Assembly (NCBI RefSeq): GCF_046297595.1
Contig: NZ_JBKBHT010000002.1
Location: 372,001 to 436,000 of the forward strand
Length of the DNA: 64,000 nt
Direction of reading: 5' to 3'
Origin: Ferrovibrio sp046297595
GTDB lineage: Bacteria; Pseudomonadota; Alphaproteobacteria; Ferrovibrionales; Ferrovibrionaceae
Shown here piece by piece: positions 23,157-31,957 of the stretch. The notes below the pieces were generated by a model. The model saw nothing but the letters and a program-made list of their open reading frames with translations, did no database searches and had not been told where the DNA came from. The position numbers were made by a program, and so were the translations under genes. Each line of letters begins with the position of its first letter. The first letter of the stretch is position 1.

Positions 23157-24355
23157 TCTTTTGTCACGCTCCACTGCGTCACCGGCATCATGGCATGCCA
23201 GCCATGGAAGCGGCCGACCGGCTCGGCGCGATAGACGCTGAAGCGGCCGAGATCACCGCCATAACTCTGGCGCGCCTGCACGACCTTGGCCTCACCTTCC
23301 AGCGTCACGACATTGGCGACCAGCCGGCCGCCGGGTTTCAGTATGTCCCAGCAGCGCGCGATCAGGCCGTCTGCCATGATGCCGCCGCCGATGAAAATGG
23401 CATCCGGCGCGGGCAGGCCATCCAGCGCCGCCGGCACGCTGCCGGCCACGATTTCCAGATGCGGTACGCCCAGCGCCAGGGCATTCTGCGCAATCATGCC
23501 GCGCCGGCCTTCGCGCGCCTCGATGGCGATCGCGCGGTTGCGGCGATCGGCACGCAGCCATTCGATCCCGATCGAACCCGACCCGGCGCCGACATCCCAG
23601 AGCAGCTCGCCGGCAAAGGGGGCTAGCTTTGATAACGTGACGGCACGGATTTCGCGTTTGGTGATGTTGCCGTCATGCAGGAACAGGTCGTCATCCAGCC
23701 CGGCCAGGCGGCTCAGGCCCGGGCCATCCTGCAGCTGCACCGCAAGGGTGTTGAAATCGGCGCAGGATTCCAGCGTCCAGCCCTTCGCCGCGCCGTCATG
23801 CCGGCGTTCCGCCGCGCCGCCCATATGTTCCAGCACGCTGATTTCAGCGCTGCCGAAACCGCGTTTGGTCAGAAAGGCCGCCACCTGTGCCGGCGTCTGG
23901 CCATTGTCGGAGAGGATCAGCAGCTTCGCATGGGGCTGCAGATGGAGGCCCAGCAGGTCGAGCGGCCGGCCATGCAGCGTGAGGCAGTCGCAGGCATCCA
24001 CGGCCCAGCCCATGCGGGCGGCCGCCAGGCTGAAGGCACTGATATGGGGGAAGATGCGCATCTCATCGGCCGGCACGCGTTTGGCCAGTGTCACGCCGAT
24101 GCCGAACCACATCGGGTCGCCGGTCGCCAGCACGCAGACGCGGCGGCCGCGATAATCGGTAATGCGCTCGACCAGATCGAGCAAAGGCCGCGTCCAGGTC
24201 ATGCGCGTCTGGTTCGGCAACTCGGGCAACAGGGCCAGATGGCGTTCGCCGCCGATCAGGATCTCCGCATCCTCGGCCAGCGCCCGCGCCGCCGGCGCCA
24301 GGCCATTCAGCCCATCCTCGCCGAGGCCGATCACGGAAAGCCAGGGCAGGGTCAT
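23153..24355 (-). CDS. cobL: precorrin-6B C5,15-methyltransferase (decarboxylating)
   Basis: 400 residues, a fusion of CbiE (residues about 1-200: LSVIGLGEDGLNGLAPAARAL, V-L-A-T-G-D-P-M-W-F-G-I) and CbiT (about 205-400: ITKREIRAVTLSKL, WDVGAGSGSIGIEW, the Rossmann SAM site). It methylates C5 and C15 and decarboxylates the C12 acetate. ATGA overlaps link it to cobH and cobI. Confidence 0.93.
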   Translation of the reverse strand: MTLPWLSVIGLGEDGLNGLAPAARALAEDAEILIGGERHLALLPELPNQTRMTWTRPLLDLVERITDYRGRRVCVLATGDPMWFGIGVTLAKRVPADEMRIFPHISAFSLAAARMGWAVDACDCLTLHGRPLDLLGLHLQPHAKLLILSDNGQTPAQVAAFLTKRGFGSAEISVLEHMGGAAERRHDGAAKGWTLESCADFNTLAVQLQDGPGLSRLAGLDDDLFLHDGNITKREIRAVTLSKLAPFAGELLWDVGAGSGSIGIEWLRADRRNRAIAIEAREGRRGMIAQNALALGVPHLEIVAGSVPAALDGLPAPDAIFIGGGIMADGLIARCWDILKPGGRLVANVVTLEGEAKVVQARQSYGGDLGRFSVYRAEPVGRFHGWHAMMPVTQWSVTKE

Positions 24356-25020
24356 GGCGCCACCTTTTCCTTCGCGGGCTCCCAGGCCGCCAGCGCGTTG
24401 ATCGCAGCCGCTGCCATCGCACTGCCGCCGCGCCGGCCTTTCAGGGTGGCGAAAGCCACGCCCTCGGGTGCGGCGTCGATCAGCGCCTGTTTCGATTCCG
24501 CCGCGCCGACGAAACCGACCGGGAAGCCGAGAATGGCGGCCGGTTTCGGCGCGCCTTCATCCAGCAGCAGCTCCAGCAGGCGGAACAGGGCGGTCGGCGC
24601 ATTGCCGATCACCACCACGGCGCGGGCCAGATGCGGTTGCCACAATTCCACGGCCGCCGCCGAACGGGTGATCTGTTTTGTGCGGCCGATTTCGCGCGCT
24701 TCCGGTGTGTTGAGAAAACTCAGCACCGGATTATTCGCCGGCAGGCGCGAGCGGATCACGCCATAAGCCACCATGTCGACATCGCTCAGGATCGGCCGGC
24801 CGGCGCGTAGCGCGTCATGCACAGCCAGCGGCAGGTCGGGCGTCCAGACCAGGTCGGGCAGGATGTCGGGCATGGCGCTGGCATGGATCAGGCGCAGGGC
24901 CAGTTCGTCGATGCCCGGCGGCAGATGCGACAGGTCCACCTCGTCGCGGATCATCTGGAACGACAGACGATAGATCGCGTCGGGATCGCGCAGGTAATCG
25001 TATCTGGATGATCCGGCCAT
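24352..25020 (-). CDS. cobH: precorrin-8X methylmutase
   Basis: 222 residues from the ATG at 25020 (a GTG at 25023 adds one residue). CobH/CbiC moves the C11 methyl to C12, giving hydrogenobyrinate or cobyrinate. The catalytic His46 lies in L-R-L-I-H-A-S-A-M-P-D, and the I-G-N-A-P-T-A-L-F-R-L-L, P-A-A-I-L-G-F-P-V-G-F-V-G-A-A-E-S-K and RRGGSAMAAAA blocks are all standard. It overlaps cbiX upstream (TGATG) and cobL downstream. Confidence 0.93.
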   Translation of the reverse strand: MAGSSRYDYLRDPDAIYRLSFQMIRDEVDLSHLPPGIDELALRLIHASAMPDILPDLVWTPDLPLAVHDALRAGRPILSDVDMVAYGVIRSRLPANNPVLSFLNTPEAREIGRTKQITRSAAAVELWQPHLARAVVVIGNAPTALFRLLELLLDEGAPKPAAILGFPVGFVGAAESKQALIDAAPEGVAFATLKGRRGGSAMAAAAINALAAWEPAKEKVAP

Positions 25021-26006
25021 CACTTGGTCAGCGTCTTGGGGCCGAGCGGATGGTCGGCATGGGGATAGGGGTGGTGGCCGTGATTATGGTCGTGGCTGTG
25101 CCCATGATCATGCTTTCCGGTGCCGATGCCCTCCACATGGTGGTGGTGGCTTTCCTGTGCCAGGCCGACCTCGTCCTCGAAACCCAGAACCTGCGCACGG
25201 TATTTGCACATCTGGCAGTTCATGTTGTTGGTGCCGGCCAGGATTTCCTGCAGCCGGTCCTCGAACACCTCCAGCACCAGCGGATGGTCGTTCAGGTAGC
25301 CGGCCTTGACGAATTCGATGCCGGGATGGGCGGCGGCCACGCGGTCGGTATGCTCGTAGATGCGCTCGACCAGGATGCCGGTGAACAGGAAATACGGGAA
25401 TACGATCACGCGTTTGTAGCCAAGCCTTGCCACATGCTCCAAAGCGGGCTGCACCAGCGGGAAGGTGACGCCGGAATAGGCCGTCTCAGCCCAGCCGAAG
25501 CCGAAGCCCTCCCACAGCATGCGCATGACCTTGGCGATGTTCGAATTGGCGTCGGGGTCCGAGGTGCCGCGACCCACCACCACCAAGGCCGTCTCGTGGC
25601 GGCCGATATGGTCGCCGGCGGCATTCAATGCCTGCTGCACGCGCTCGCCGGCGGCACGCAGCATCTTCAGGTCGATGCCCAGGTCGCGGCCATACTGTAT
25701 GCTCACATCCGGATGTTCGGCCTGGTAGCGGTTGAGCACGCTGGGGATGTCGTTCTTGGCATGGCCGGCGGCGAACAGCATGCCGGGCAGGGCCAGGATC
25801 TTGGTGTTGCCCTTGGCGCGCAGGGCATCCAGGCCCTCGCGTATGATCGGCGTGGCGAATTCCAGGAAGCCGAAATCAACATCGTATTGCGGCAGGCGGC
25901 GTTTCATGTGATCGGCCAGGGCAGTGAATTCCGCCACGGCACGTTCGTCGCGGCTGCCATGGCCGCACAGCATCACGCCGGTCTTCTGGAAGGGGTTCTG
26001 GAACAT
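25020..26006 (-). CDS. cbiX: CbiX-type sirohydrochlorin cobaltochelatase with Cys pair and His-rich tail
   Basis: 328 residues with two CbiX-like halves: GVMLCGHGSRDERAVAEF and P-G-M-L-F-A-A-G-H-A-K-N-D-I-P in the first, VVVGRGTSDPDANSNIAKV and IVFPYFLFTGILVERI in the second. CbiX inserts cobalt into sirohydrochlorin at the start of the early-cobalt pathway. After the second half comes C-Q-M-C-K-Y-R, resembling the redox/Fe-S motif of long CbiX proteins, then a His/Asp/Gly tail (about residues 287-320) with over 15 histidines that probably buffers cobalt or nickel. It is 15 bases after cobO and overlaps cobH. Its presence next to cobN is discussed in the findings. Confidence 0.88.
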   Translation of the reverse strand: MFQNPFQKTGVMLCGHGSRDERAVAEFTALADHMKRRLPQYDVDFGFLEFATPIIREGLDALRAKGNTKILALPGMLFAAGHAKNDIPSVLNRYQAEHPDVSIQYGRDLGIDLKMLRAAGERVQQALNAAGDHIGRHETALVVVGRGTSDPDANSNIAKVMRMLWEGFGFGWAETAYSGVTFPLVQPALEHVARLGYKRVIVFPYFLFTGILVERIYEHTDRVAAAHPGIEFVKAGYLNDHPLVLEVFEDRLQEILAGTNNMNCQMCKYRAQVLGFEDEVGLAQESHHHHVEGIGTGKHDHGHSHDHNHGHHPYPHADHPLGPKTLTK

Positions 26007-26021
26007 GGGGCTGGACTCTCT

Positions 26022-26666
26022 TTAGAACTCGATGCCCTTCTGGGCCTTCACGCCGGCCTGGAAGGGATGCTTGATCTCGGTCATCTCGGTCACCAGGTCG
26101 GCCGCCTCGATCAGCTCGGACTTGGCGTTGCGGCCGGTCACCACGATATGGAGCATCGGCGGCCGCTGGCGAAGGGTTTCCACCACCTCGGCCAGATCGA
26201 GGTAGTCGTAGCGCAGCACGATGTTGAGTTCGTCGAACACCAGCATGTCGTAAGCCGGAGGATTGCTGCGGCAGGCCTCGATCATGCGTTTCGCCTCGGT
26301 CCAGGCGGCTTTTGCTGCGGCGATGTCGCGGGCGCGGTCCTGGGTATCCCAGGTGAAGCCTTCGCCCATGGCCTTGATCGTCACCTGCTCGGGGAATTTC
26401 TCCAGCACAGGCCGTTCGCCGGTCTGCCACTTGCCCTTCACGAACTGCACGATGCCGACGCGGAAACCGTTGCCGATGGCGCGCATCACCAGGCCGAAGG
26501 CGGCGGTGGACTTGCCCTTGCCCTTGCCGGTATGGACCATGAGAAGGCCCTTCTCGATGGTCTTGGTCGCCAGCATGCGGTCGCGCACTTCCTTGCGCTT
26601 CTTCGCCTTCTCGTTGGCGCGGGCGTTGACCTCGTCCTCGCTCAGGCCCTGCTCTTTCACTTTCAT
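26022..26666 (-). CDS. cobO: cob(I)yrinic acid a,c-diamide adenosyltransferase
   Basis: 214 residues from the ATG at 26666, which overlaps the cobN stop (ATGA). CobO/BtuR-type enzyme that adenosylates the cobalt using ATP. The N-terminal charged region (ANEKAKKRKEVRDRML) precedes the P-loop HTGKGKGKSTAAFG; D-E-L-N-I-V-L-R-Y and V-V-T-G-R-N-A follow. Length and motifs fit CobA/CobO, not PduO. Confidence 0.94.
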   Translation of the reverse strand: MKVKEQGLSEDEVNARANEKAKKRKEVRDRMLATKTIEKGLLMVHTGKGKGKSTAAFGLVMRAIGNGFRVGIVQFVKGKWQTGERPVLEKFPEQVTIKAMGEGFTWDTQDRARDIAAAKAAWTEAKRMIEACRSNPPAYDMLVFDELNIVLRYDYLDLAEVVETLRQRPPMLHIVVTGRNAKSELIEAADLVTEMTEIKHPFQAGVKAQKGIEF

Positions 26667-29600
26667 GCGGCCAGCATCCTTTCCAGCAGGTCGGCGGCGG
26701 AATTGGTGCGCGGCCGCCACAGGCCGCGGCGGATCGCCTCCTGGAAGCGTTCTGCGATCTCGCGTGCCGCTGCCGGGTTGTTGTCCTCGATGAAGGCGCG
26801 CGTCTCGGCGTCGTTCAGATAGGCATCGTAGAGCGCGTCGAACTGGTGGTCGCGCACCAGGCCGGTGGTGGCGGCGAAGGCAAACAGATAGTCCACCGTG
26901 GCGGCGATCTCGAAGGCGCCCTTGTAGCCATGGCGCTTCACGCCGGCGATCCATTTCGGATTGGCGGCGCGGCCGCGCACCACGCGGGCGATCTCTTCCT
27001 CCAGCCGGCGGATGCGTGGCGCCTCGGGGCGGGAATGGTCGTTGTGGTAGGCGGTCGGCGCGGTGCCCGAGGCATACTGCACGGCGGCGAAGGCGCCACC
27101 CTCGAACTGGTAGTAATCGTCGGAATCGAGCAGGTCGTGTTCGCGGTTGTCCTGGTTCTGCACCACCGCATCGGTGCGTGCCAGGCGGCGGGTGAAGCCG
27201 GCATAATCCTCTACGCCCTCGGCTTCCGCGCCATAGGCATAACCGCCCCAGGCAATATAGGCGCGTGCCAGATCGTCGGCGGAGTCCCAGCCACCTTCAT
27301 CCACCAGGGCCTGCAGGCCGGCGCCGTAGGCTCCGGGCTTGGCGCCGAAAATGCGGTAACCCGCGCTGCGTTTCGCCGCGTCCAGCGCCAGCCCGCCGGC
27401 GGTCAGCCGCTGGATCTCGCCGCGCGCATGCATGGCCAGCGGATTGAGGTGATCGGGTTCGTCCAATGCCTGCACGGCGCGGCTGGCGGCATCGAACAGC
27501 GCCACCTGAGCCGGGAAGGCATCGCGGAAGAAGCCACTGACCTTCAGCGTGACATCCACGCGCGGGCGGTCGAGCAGATCGAGCGGCACGATCTCGAAAC
27601 CGGTGACGCGGCCCGATCCGGTTTCCCAGGTGGGGCGTGCGCCGATCAGGGCCAGCGCCTGGGCGATGTCGTCGCCGCCGGTGCGCATGTTGGCGGTGCC
27701 CCAGGCATTCAAGAGGATGGCGCGCGGCCATTCGCCGTGGTCCTGGCGGTGGCGCTGCAGCAGCGCGTCGGCCGATTGCCAGCCCAGGGTCCAGGCCGTC
27801 GGCGTGGGCAGGCTGCGCGCGTCCAGCGAGAAGAAGTTGCGCCCGGTGGGCAGAACATCGGGCCGGCCACGCGTCGGCGCGCCGCTCGGCCCCGGCGGCA
27901 CGAAACGGCCATCCATGCCGCGCAGCAGGTTTTCGATCTCGGCATAACCGCAGCGCAATACGGCCGGCCGCAACTCGTAATCCACCGCGTGCAGCACTGC
28001 CTGCGTGGCGGTCCAGTGATCCTCGGGCACGCGGCGGTCGGCGATCAGCTGCCGGGCCAGGCATTCCAGCCGCTCCACCGTGTCGCCGAAACTGCGCCAG
28101 GGCGTGGCGACCAGGTCGGCCAGCACGGCCGGTTTCGGCCCCGTCCAGTCGGCGGCGTAGTCGATGCCCAACGGGTCGCAGTCCAGTTTGAGATCGGTGG
28201 CCAGGGCGCGCAGGATCGATTCGTCGCCCGGCCGGCTGCGGCCGGTGCGTCCGCGCGGCAGGCGCACCAGAGCCACCAGAAGATCGACCAGCTGTTCGCC
28301 CTGGGGCTTCACGCCATAGACATGCAGGCCATCGCGGATCTGCAGTTCCTTCAGGTCGCAGAGGTGGTTGTCGAGCTTGAGCAGCGCGCTTTCCGTGGGT
28401 TCGCCGGGCTTGATGTCGCAATCGGCATCCAGGCCCAGCCGCCGCGCCTCGTCGATGATGCGCTCGGCCAGCAGCGGCAGGCGGCGGCGATCGAGGCCGG
28501 CAGCCTCGTAATATTCGTCGACCAGCTGTTCGAGTGCTGCGAGGTCGCCATAGATTTCCGCCCGCGTCAGCGGCGGCGTCAGGTGATCGAGGATCACGGC
28601 GGCGGTGCGGCGCTTGGCCTGGGTGCCTTCGCCGGGATCGTTGACGATGAAGGGATAAAGCTGCGGCAGCGGACCGAACACGGCTTCAGGGAAACAATCC
28701 TCGCTGAGTGCCAGCGCCTTGCCGGGCAGCCATTCCAGGTTGCCGTGCTTGCCGCAATGGATCACGGCATCGGCGCCGAAGCTTTCGCGCAGCCAGGCAT
28801 AGGCGGCGATGTAATTGTGCGGCGGCACCAGGTCGGGATCGTGGTAGCTGCGCGCGGGGTCGATGTTGTACCCGCGTGCCGGCTGGATCATCACCGCCAC
28901 GTTGCCCAGCGGCAGCACCGGCAGGGCAAAGCCGTCGTCCTGCAGTTGCGGATCGTCTTCCGGTGCACCCCAGCGCGCCGTAACCGCCTCGCGCAACGCT
29001 GTCGGCAGGCTGTCGAAGAAACGGCGATACAGCGCCAGCGGATAGCGGGCACGCACGCGGCGGGCCGAGGTCTGGCTGAAATCGTTGGTGACGCCCTCGG
29101 TCAGCGCGGCGATCAGGCGGTTGCCGCTGACCGGCAGGGCATTCAATTCATACCCGGCATCCTTCATAGCGCGCAGGATCTGCACCACGCTCTGCGGCGT
29201 ATCGAGGCCGACGCCATTGCCGATCCGGCCGTCGCGGTTCGGGTAATTGGCCAGCACGATGGCGATGCGGCGCTCGGCCGGCGCCAGGCGCGCCAGCCGC
29301 GACCAGGCGGCGGCGAGCTTTGCGGTGAAGGCGCAGCGGCCTGCATCGGGCACCAGCCGCACGATGCTGCATTCCGTGCGTTGGTCGAACACGGCTTCGG
29401 CCTTGAAGGCGACGGCGCGGGTCAGGATGCGGCCGTCGATCTCGGGCAGCGCGACGGCGATGGCGAGGTCACGCGCGTTCAGGCCGCGCGTGCCGTCCTG
29501 CCACAGCTCGCGCGGGCTGGAGGCGAAAACCACCTGCAGCACCGGGCAGTCGCTCTGGCCCAGCGGGTCTTCGCTGCCGCCTTCGCCACGCGGGTTGCCG

Positions 29601-30421
29601 ATGGCGAAGCTGGTGGCGTTCAGGATCACGTCGGGCAGGGCCTGTTCGATCAGCGTCGAGGCCATGTCGGCAGACAGGCGGTCCTTCAGGCTGGTGACGT
29701 AGATCGGCAGCGGACTCATGCCTTCCGCCGCCAGAGCTTCGATCAGTGCGTCCACGGCGGCGATGTCGCCGGCCTGCAGCAGGGCGCGATAGAACACGAT
29801 GGCGGCCACCGGCTGGGCCGCGCATTTATGGTCGGCCCAGATCCGGCGCAGGGTGTTGAGATCGGGTTCGGCATGGCCCGGCCAGTAGAGTCCAGCGGCC
29901 GGCAGGGGCCGCGCCGGCAACGGGTCTTCGTCGCGGCCGATCAGGGCCGCGGCGCAACGCAGCATCTGGCCCAGATTGTCGATGCCGCCTTCGCGGAAAT
30001 AACCGAACAGGGTGGTGCGGGTATCGTCGTCCAGCGTGGAGAAACCATCCAGCGCCGGATCCGGCTGGCGGTCGCCGGGCAGGAAGGCCAGCGCGATGCC
30101 CCGGGCGCGGCAGACATCGCTCAGGCGCTCCACCCCATAGGTCCAGTAGCTCTGGCCGCCCAACAGCCGCACGATCACCAGCCGCGCCTTCGCGATCACC
30201 TGTTCGACATAGAGGTCGACGGCATAGGGATGGCTGAGCTGCAGCAGGTTGGCCAGCCGCAGGCTGGGGAAGTCTTCCGGCAGGGCGGCGCAGGCCGCGC
30301 TCAGGGCCGCCAGTTCGGAATCGGCAGCGCTCAACACCACGATGTCGCCGGGCGATTGCCGCAGATCGACGGGAGACTCCGTCGCCGCCGCGCCACCCGG
30401 TATGGCATTGAGCAGATGCAA
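26663..30421 (-). CDS. cobN: cobaltochelatase subunit CobN
   Basis: 1252 residues, usual for CobN (about 1,200-1,450). CobN is the large, porphyrin-binding subunit of the ATP-dependent chelatase that inserts cobalt into hydrogenobyrinate a,c-diamide late in the aerobic pathway; it is a homologue of BchH/ChlH. Landmarks: VIHCGKHGNLEWLPGKALALSE (about residues 557-578), Y-P-F-I-V-N-D-P-G-E-G-T-Q-A-K-R-R, and N-A-W-G-T-A-N-M-R-T-G-G-D-D. The start is TTG at 30421, chosen because it gives the conserved MHLL beginning of CobN proteins. The partners CobS and CobT are not in this window. It follows cobW by 27 bases. Confidence 0.93.
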   Translation of the reverse strand: MHLLNAIPGGAAATESPVDLRQSPGDIVVLSAADSELAALSAACAALPEDFPSLRLANLLQLSHPYAVDLYVEQVIAKARLVIVRLLGGQSYWTYGVERLSDVCRARGIALAFLPGDRQPDPALDGFSTLDDDTRTTLFGYFREGGIDNLGQMLRCAAALIGRDEDPLPARPLPAAGLYWPGHAEPDLNTLRRIWADHKCAAQPVAAIVFYRALLQAGDIAAVDALIEALAAEGMSPLPIYVTSLKDRLSADMASTLIEQALPDVILNATSFAIGNPRGEGGSEDPLGQSDCPVLQVVFASSPRELWQDGTRGLNARDLAIAVALPEIDGRILTRAVAFKAEAVFDQRTECSIVRLVPDAGRCAFTAKLAAAWSRLARLAPAERRIAIVLANYPNRDGRIGNGVGLDTPQSVVQILRAMKDAGYELNALPVSGNRLIAALTEGVTNDFSQTSARRVRARYPLALYRRFFDSLPTALREAVTARWGAPEDDPQLQDDGFALPVLPLGNVAVMIQPARGYNIDPARSYHDPDLVPPHNYIAAYAWLRESFGADAVIHCGKHGNLEWLPGKALALSEDCFPEAVFGPLPQLYPFIVNDPGEGTQAKRRTAAVILDHLTPPLTRAEIYGDLAALEQLVDEYYEAAGLDRRRLPLLAERIIDEARRLGLDADCDIKPGEPTESALLKLDNHLCDLKELQIRDGLHVYGVKPQGEQLVDLLVALVRLPRGRTGRSRPGDESILRALATDLKLDCDPLGIDYAADWTGPKPAVLADLVATPWRSFGDTVERLECLARQLIADRRVPEDHWTATQAVLHAVDYELRPAVLRCGYAEIENLLRGMDGRFVPPGPSGAPTRGRPDVLPTGRNFFSLDARSLPTPTAWTLGWQSADALLQRHRQDHGEWPRAILLNAWGTANMRTGGDDIAQALALIGARPTWETGSGRVTGFEIVPLDLLDRPRVDVTLKVSGFFRDAFPAQVALFDAASRAVQALDEPDHLNPLAMHARGEIQRLTAGGLALDAAKRSAGYRIFGAKPGAYGAGLQALVDEGGWDSADDLARAYIAWGGYAYGAEAEGVEDYAGFTRRLARTDAVVQNQDNREHDLLDSDDYYQFEGGAFAAVQYASGTAPTAYHNDHSRPEAPRIRRLEEEIARVVRGRAANPKWIAGVKRHGYKGAFEIAATVDYLFAFAATTGLVRDHQFDALYDAYLNDAETRAFIEDNNPAAAREIAERFQEAIRRGLWRPRTNSAADLLERMLAA

Positions 30422-30448
30422 GCCGGCTTCCCCCTTCAGCCGTCCGCG

Positions 30449-31489
30449 TCAGGCCGCCAGCGCGGCGCGGATTGCGGCTTCGTCCAGTCCGGCGCGACCG
30501 ATCACAACCAAACGGGTCGCGCGATACTCGCCGCTCTGCCAGTCGCGGTCGTAATAATGCTGCAGCCGGGCACCCACACCCTGCAGCACCAGCCGCATGC
30601 CCTTGCCCGCCACGGCGACAAAGCCCTTGATGCGCAGGATGTCGTGTTCGGCGATCAGCGGATCGAGCCGCGCCAGCAACGCTTCCGGCGCCGGCTGTTC
30701 GGGCAGGGTGACGGCAAAGCTGGCGAAATCCTCGTGGTCGTGGTCTTCTTCGTCGTCGTGATGGGACTTGCGCGCCGCGATGTCGTCTTCGGCGGCGGCG
30801 GCCAGCCCCAGCAGGATGTCGGCGGCCACCTCGCCCTGGCGCACGGGCACGGTCTTCACGCCCGGCCGCAGATGCGCCGCCAATTCGGCCTGCACGCGCG
30901 GCAGGTCGTCCTGCGCCAGCAGATCGGTCTTGGTCAGCAGCACCAGATCGGCACAACCGAGCTGGTCCTCGAACAATTCCTCCAGCGGATTGTCATGATC
31001 CAGGTTGGGGTCGGCCGCACGCTGGGCAGCCAGCGCCGCCTCGTCATCGGCGAAGCGGCCGGCCGCGACGGCGGCGGCATCCACCAGGGTGATCACGCCG
31101 TCCACCGTGGCCCGCGTCTTCACGCCTGGCCAGGCGAAGGCCTGCACCAGCGGCTTGGGCAGCGCGAGGCCGGATGTCTCGATCACGATATGCGAGGGTG
31201 GATTCGGCCGTTCCAGCAGTTTCTGCAGGGTGGGCAGGAAGTCGTCGGCGACGGTGCAGCACAGGCAGCCATTGGCCAGTTCGACGATGTCTTCCTCGCC
31301 GCAATCGGGCGCGCCGCAGCTTTTCAGCAGGTCGCCATCGATGCCCACTTCGCCGAATTCGTTCACGATCAGCGCGATGCGCCGGCCATCGGCATTCTGG
31401 ATCAGATTGCGGATCAGCGTGGTTTTGCCGGCGCCGAGAAAGCCGGTGACGATGGTGGCCGGGATTTTTGTCGCGGTACTCTTCTGCAT
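30449..31489 (-). CDS. cobW: CobW-type GTP-dependent metallochaperone
   Basis: 346 residues from the ATG at 31489. G3E GTPase: P-loop GFLGAGKTTLIRN, the metal-binding N-G-C-L-C-C-T-V (CxCC), S-G-L-A-L-P, and T-K-T-D-L for guanine recognition. A His/Asp stretch (SHHDDEEDHDHED) lies about residue 255. CobW proteins deliver Co2+ to the CobNST chelatase. It is the first gene after the B12 riboswitch. An open frame running up to 31711 crosses the riboswitch and is not coding. Confidence 0.93.
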   Translation of the reverse strand: MQKSTATKIPATIVTGFLGAGKTTLIRNLIQNADGRRIALIVNEFGEVGIDGDLLKSCGAPDCGEEDIVELANGCLCCTVADDFLPTLQKLLERPNPPSHIVIETSGLALPKPLVQAFAWPGVKTRATVDGVITLVDAAAVAAGRFADDEAALAAQRAADPNLDHDNPLEELFEDQLGCADLVLLTKTDLLAQDDLPRVQAELAAHLRPGVKTVPVRQGEVAADILLGLAAAAEDDIAARKSHHDDEEDHDHEDFASFAVTLPEQPAPEALLARLDPLIAEHDILRIKGFVAVAGKGMRLVLQGVGARLQHYYDRDWQSGEYRATRLVVIGRAGLDEAAIRAALAA

Positions 31490-31615
31490 GGGTTCAAGCG
31501 TCCTGATCGCGTGACGCCGTCGCGGAACAGGAATGCCGGTCCGCCGCTGCGAGGGGGCAGGATGGCACAACCCGGGCGCCGGCACACCCCGTCCGACGGT
31601 TCCGCTTCGACCAAA

Positions 31616-31789
31616 GCGATGGCAGGTCTCCGGGCTCGCGGGTCGATGCGGATCGCGCGCCTTCCCGGACGGCATGACATTCTGTCCAGTGGCCTGATGC
31701 GCGCCGCTCACCGCCTACCGTAGCGGGGGCTGCCGCGGTTTTGGGCATCTGCCTTCCGGCCGGCCCGCACCGCATTCCCTTTTCATCGC
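31616..31789 (-). ncRNA. cobalamin riboswitch
   Basis: Read on the minus strand, the sequence shows the cobalamin riboswitch core: GCCACTGG (31693-31686), GGGAAGGC (31666-31659) and the B12 box AGCCCGGAGACCTGCC (ends near 31621). GCGATG at the 5' side (31789-31784) pairs with CATCGC at the 3' side (31621-31616) as P1. A G/C-rich segment with AAACCGCGG...CCCCGC fits the junctional core. It lies 126 bases before the cobW ATG. No T-tract hairpin is evident in that gap, so control may be by sequestering the translation start. Under high B12 it should turn off cobW-cobN-cobO-cbiX-cobH-cobL-cobI-cbiG/J-cobM and the I42 gene. Confidence 0.9.
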
Positions 31790-31826
31790 CGCGCGACGCA
31801 AGCCGCCCGGCGAACCATCGCGGCGG

Positions 31827-31855
31827 ACCGTAAGGCCCCGGTTCCGCCTTGTCAA
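31827..31855 (-). promoter_or_regulatory. promoter of the riboswitch-controlled cob operon
   Basis: On the minus strand TTGACA (31855-31850), 17-base spacer, TACGGT (31832-31827). The predicted start is near 31819, about 30 bases before the riboswitch P1. The -35 hexamer lies within a 12-mer (ATTTGACAAGGC) that is repeated exactly 41 bases upstream at 31898-31887. Confidence 0.6.
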
Positions 31856-31867
31856 ATTGCGCCGCAA

Positions 31868-31881
31868 GACCGTGTACGGTC
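31868..31881. promoter_or_regulatory. palindrome between duplicated -35-like repeats
   Basis: GACCGT-GT-ACGGTC, 6-bp arms, lies between the two copies of the 12-mer GCCTTGTCAAAT (31846-31857 and 31887-31898) in the cobW/hupE divergent region. It could be a regulator site for either gene; no known consensus was recognised. Confidence 0.4.
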
Positions 31882-31957
31882 TCTCGGCCTTGTCAAATCC
31901 GGCCTGCTTGGGCACAAAGGGGGCGGGTGGGTCGCAACTGCGCCAAGAGGGTATCCG

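Noticed and set aside
30422..30448. A cobN start further downstream instead of the TTG at 30421
   Set aside because: The TTG gives the conserved MHLL opening typical of CobN, and later ATG/GTG codons would remove conserved N-terminal residues.
26846..31723. A 1,625-codon open frame on the plus strand opposite cobN and cobW
   Set aside because: It is the antisense shadow of two clear minus-strand genes in GC-rich DNA; it reads through the riboswitch and has low-complexity composition with no recognisable domains.
31796..31957. A second cobalamin riboswitch before hupE
   Set aside because: No B12 box, GCCACTGG or GGGAAGGC pattern was found on the plus strand here; only the minus-strand riboswitch is present.
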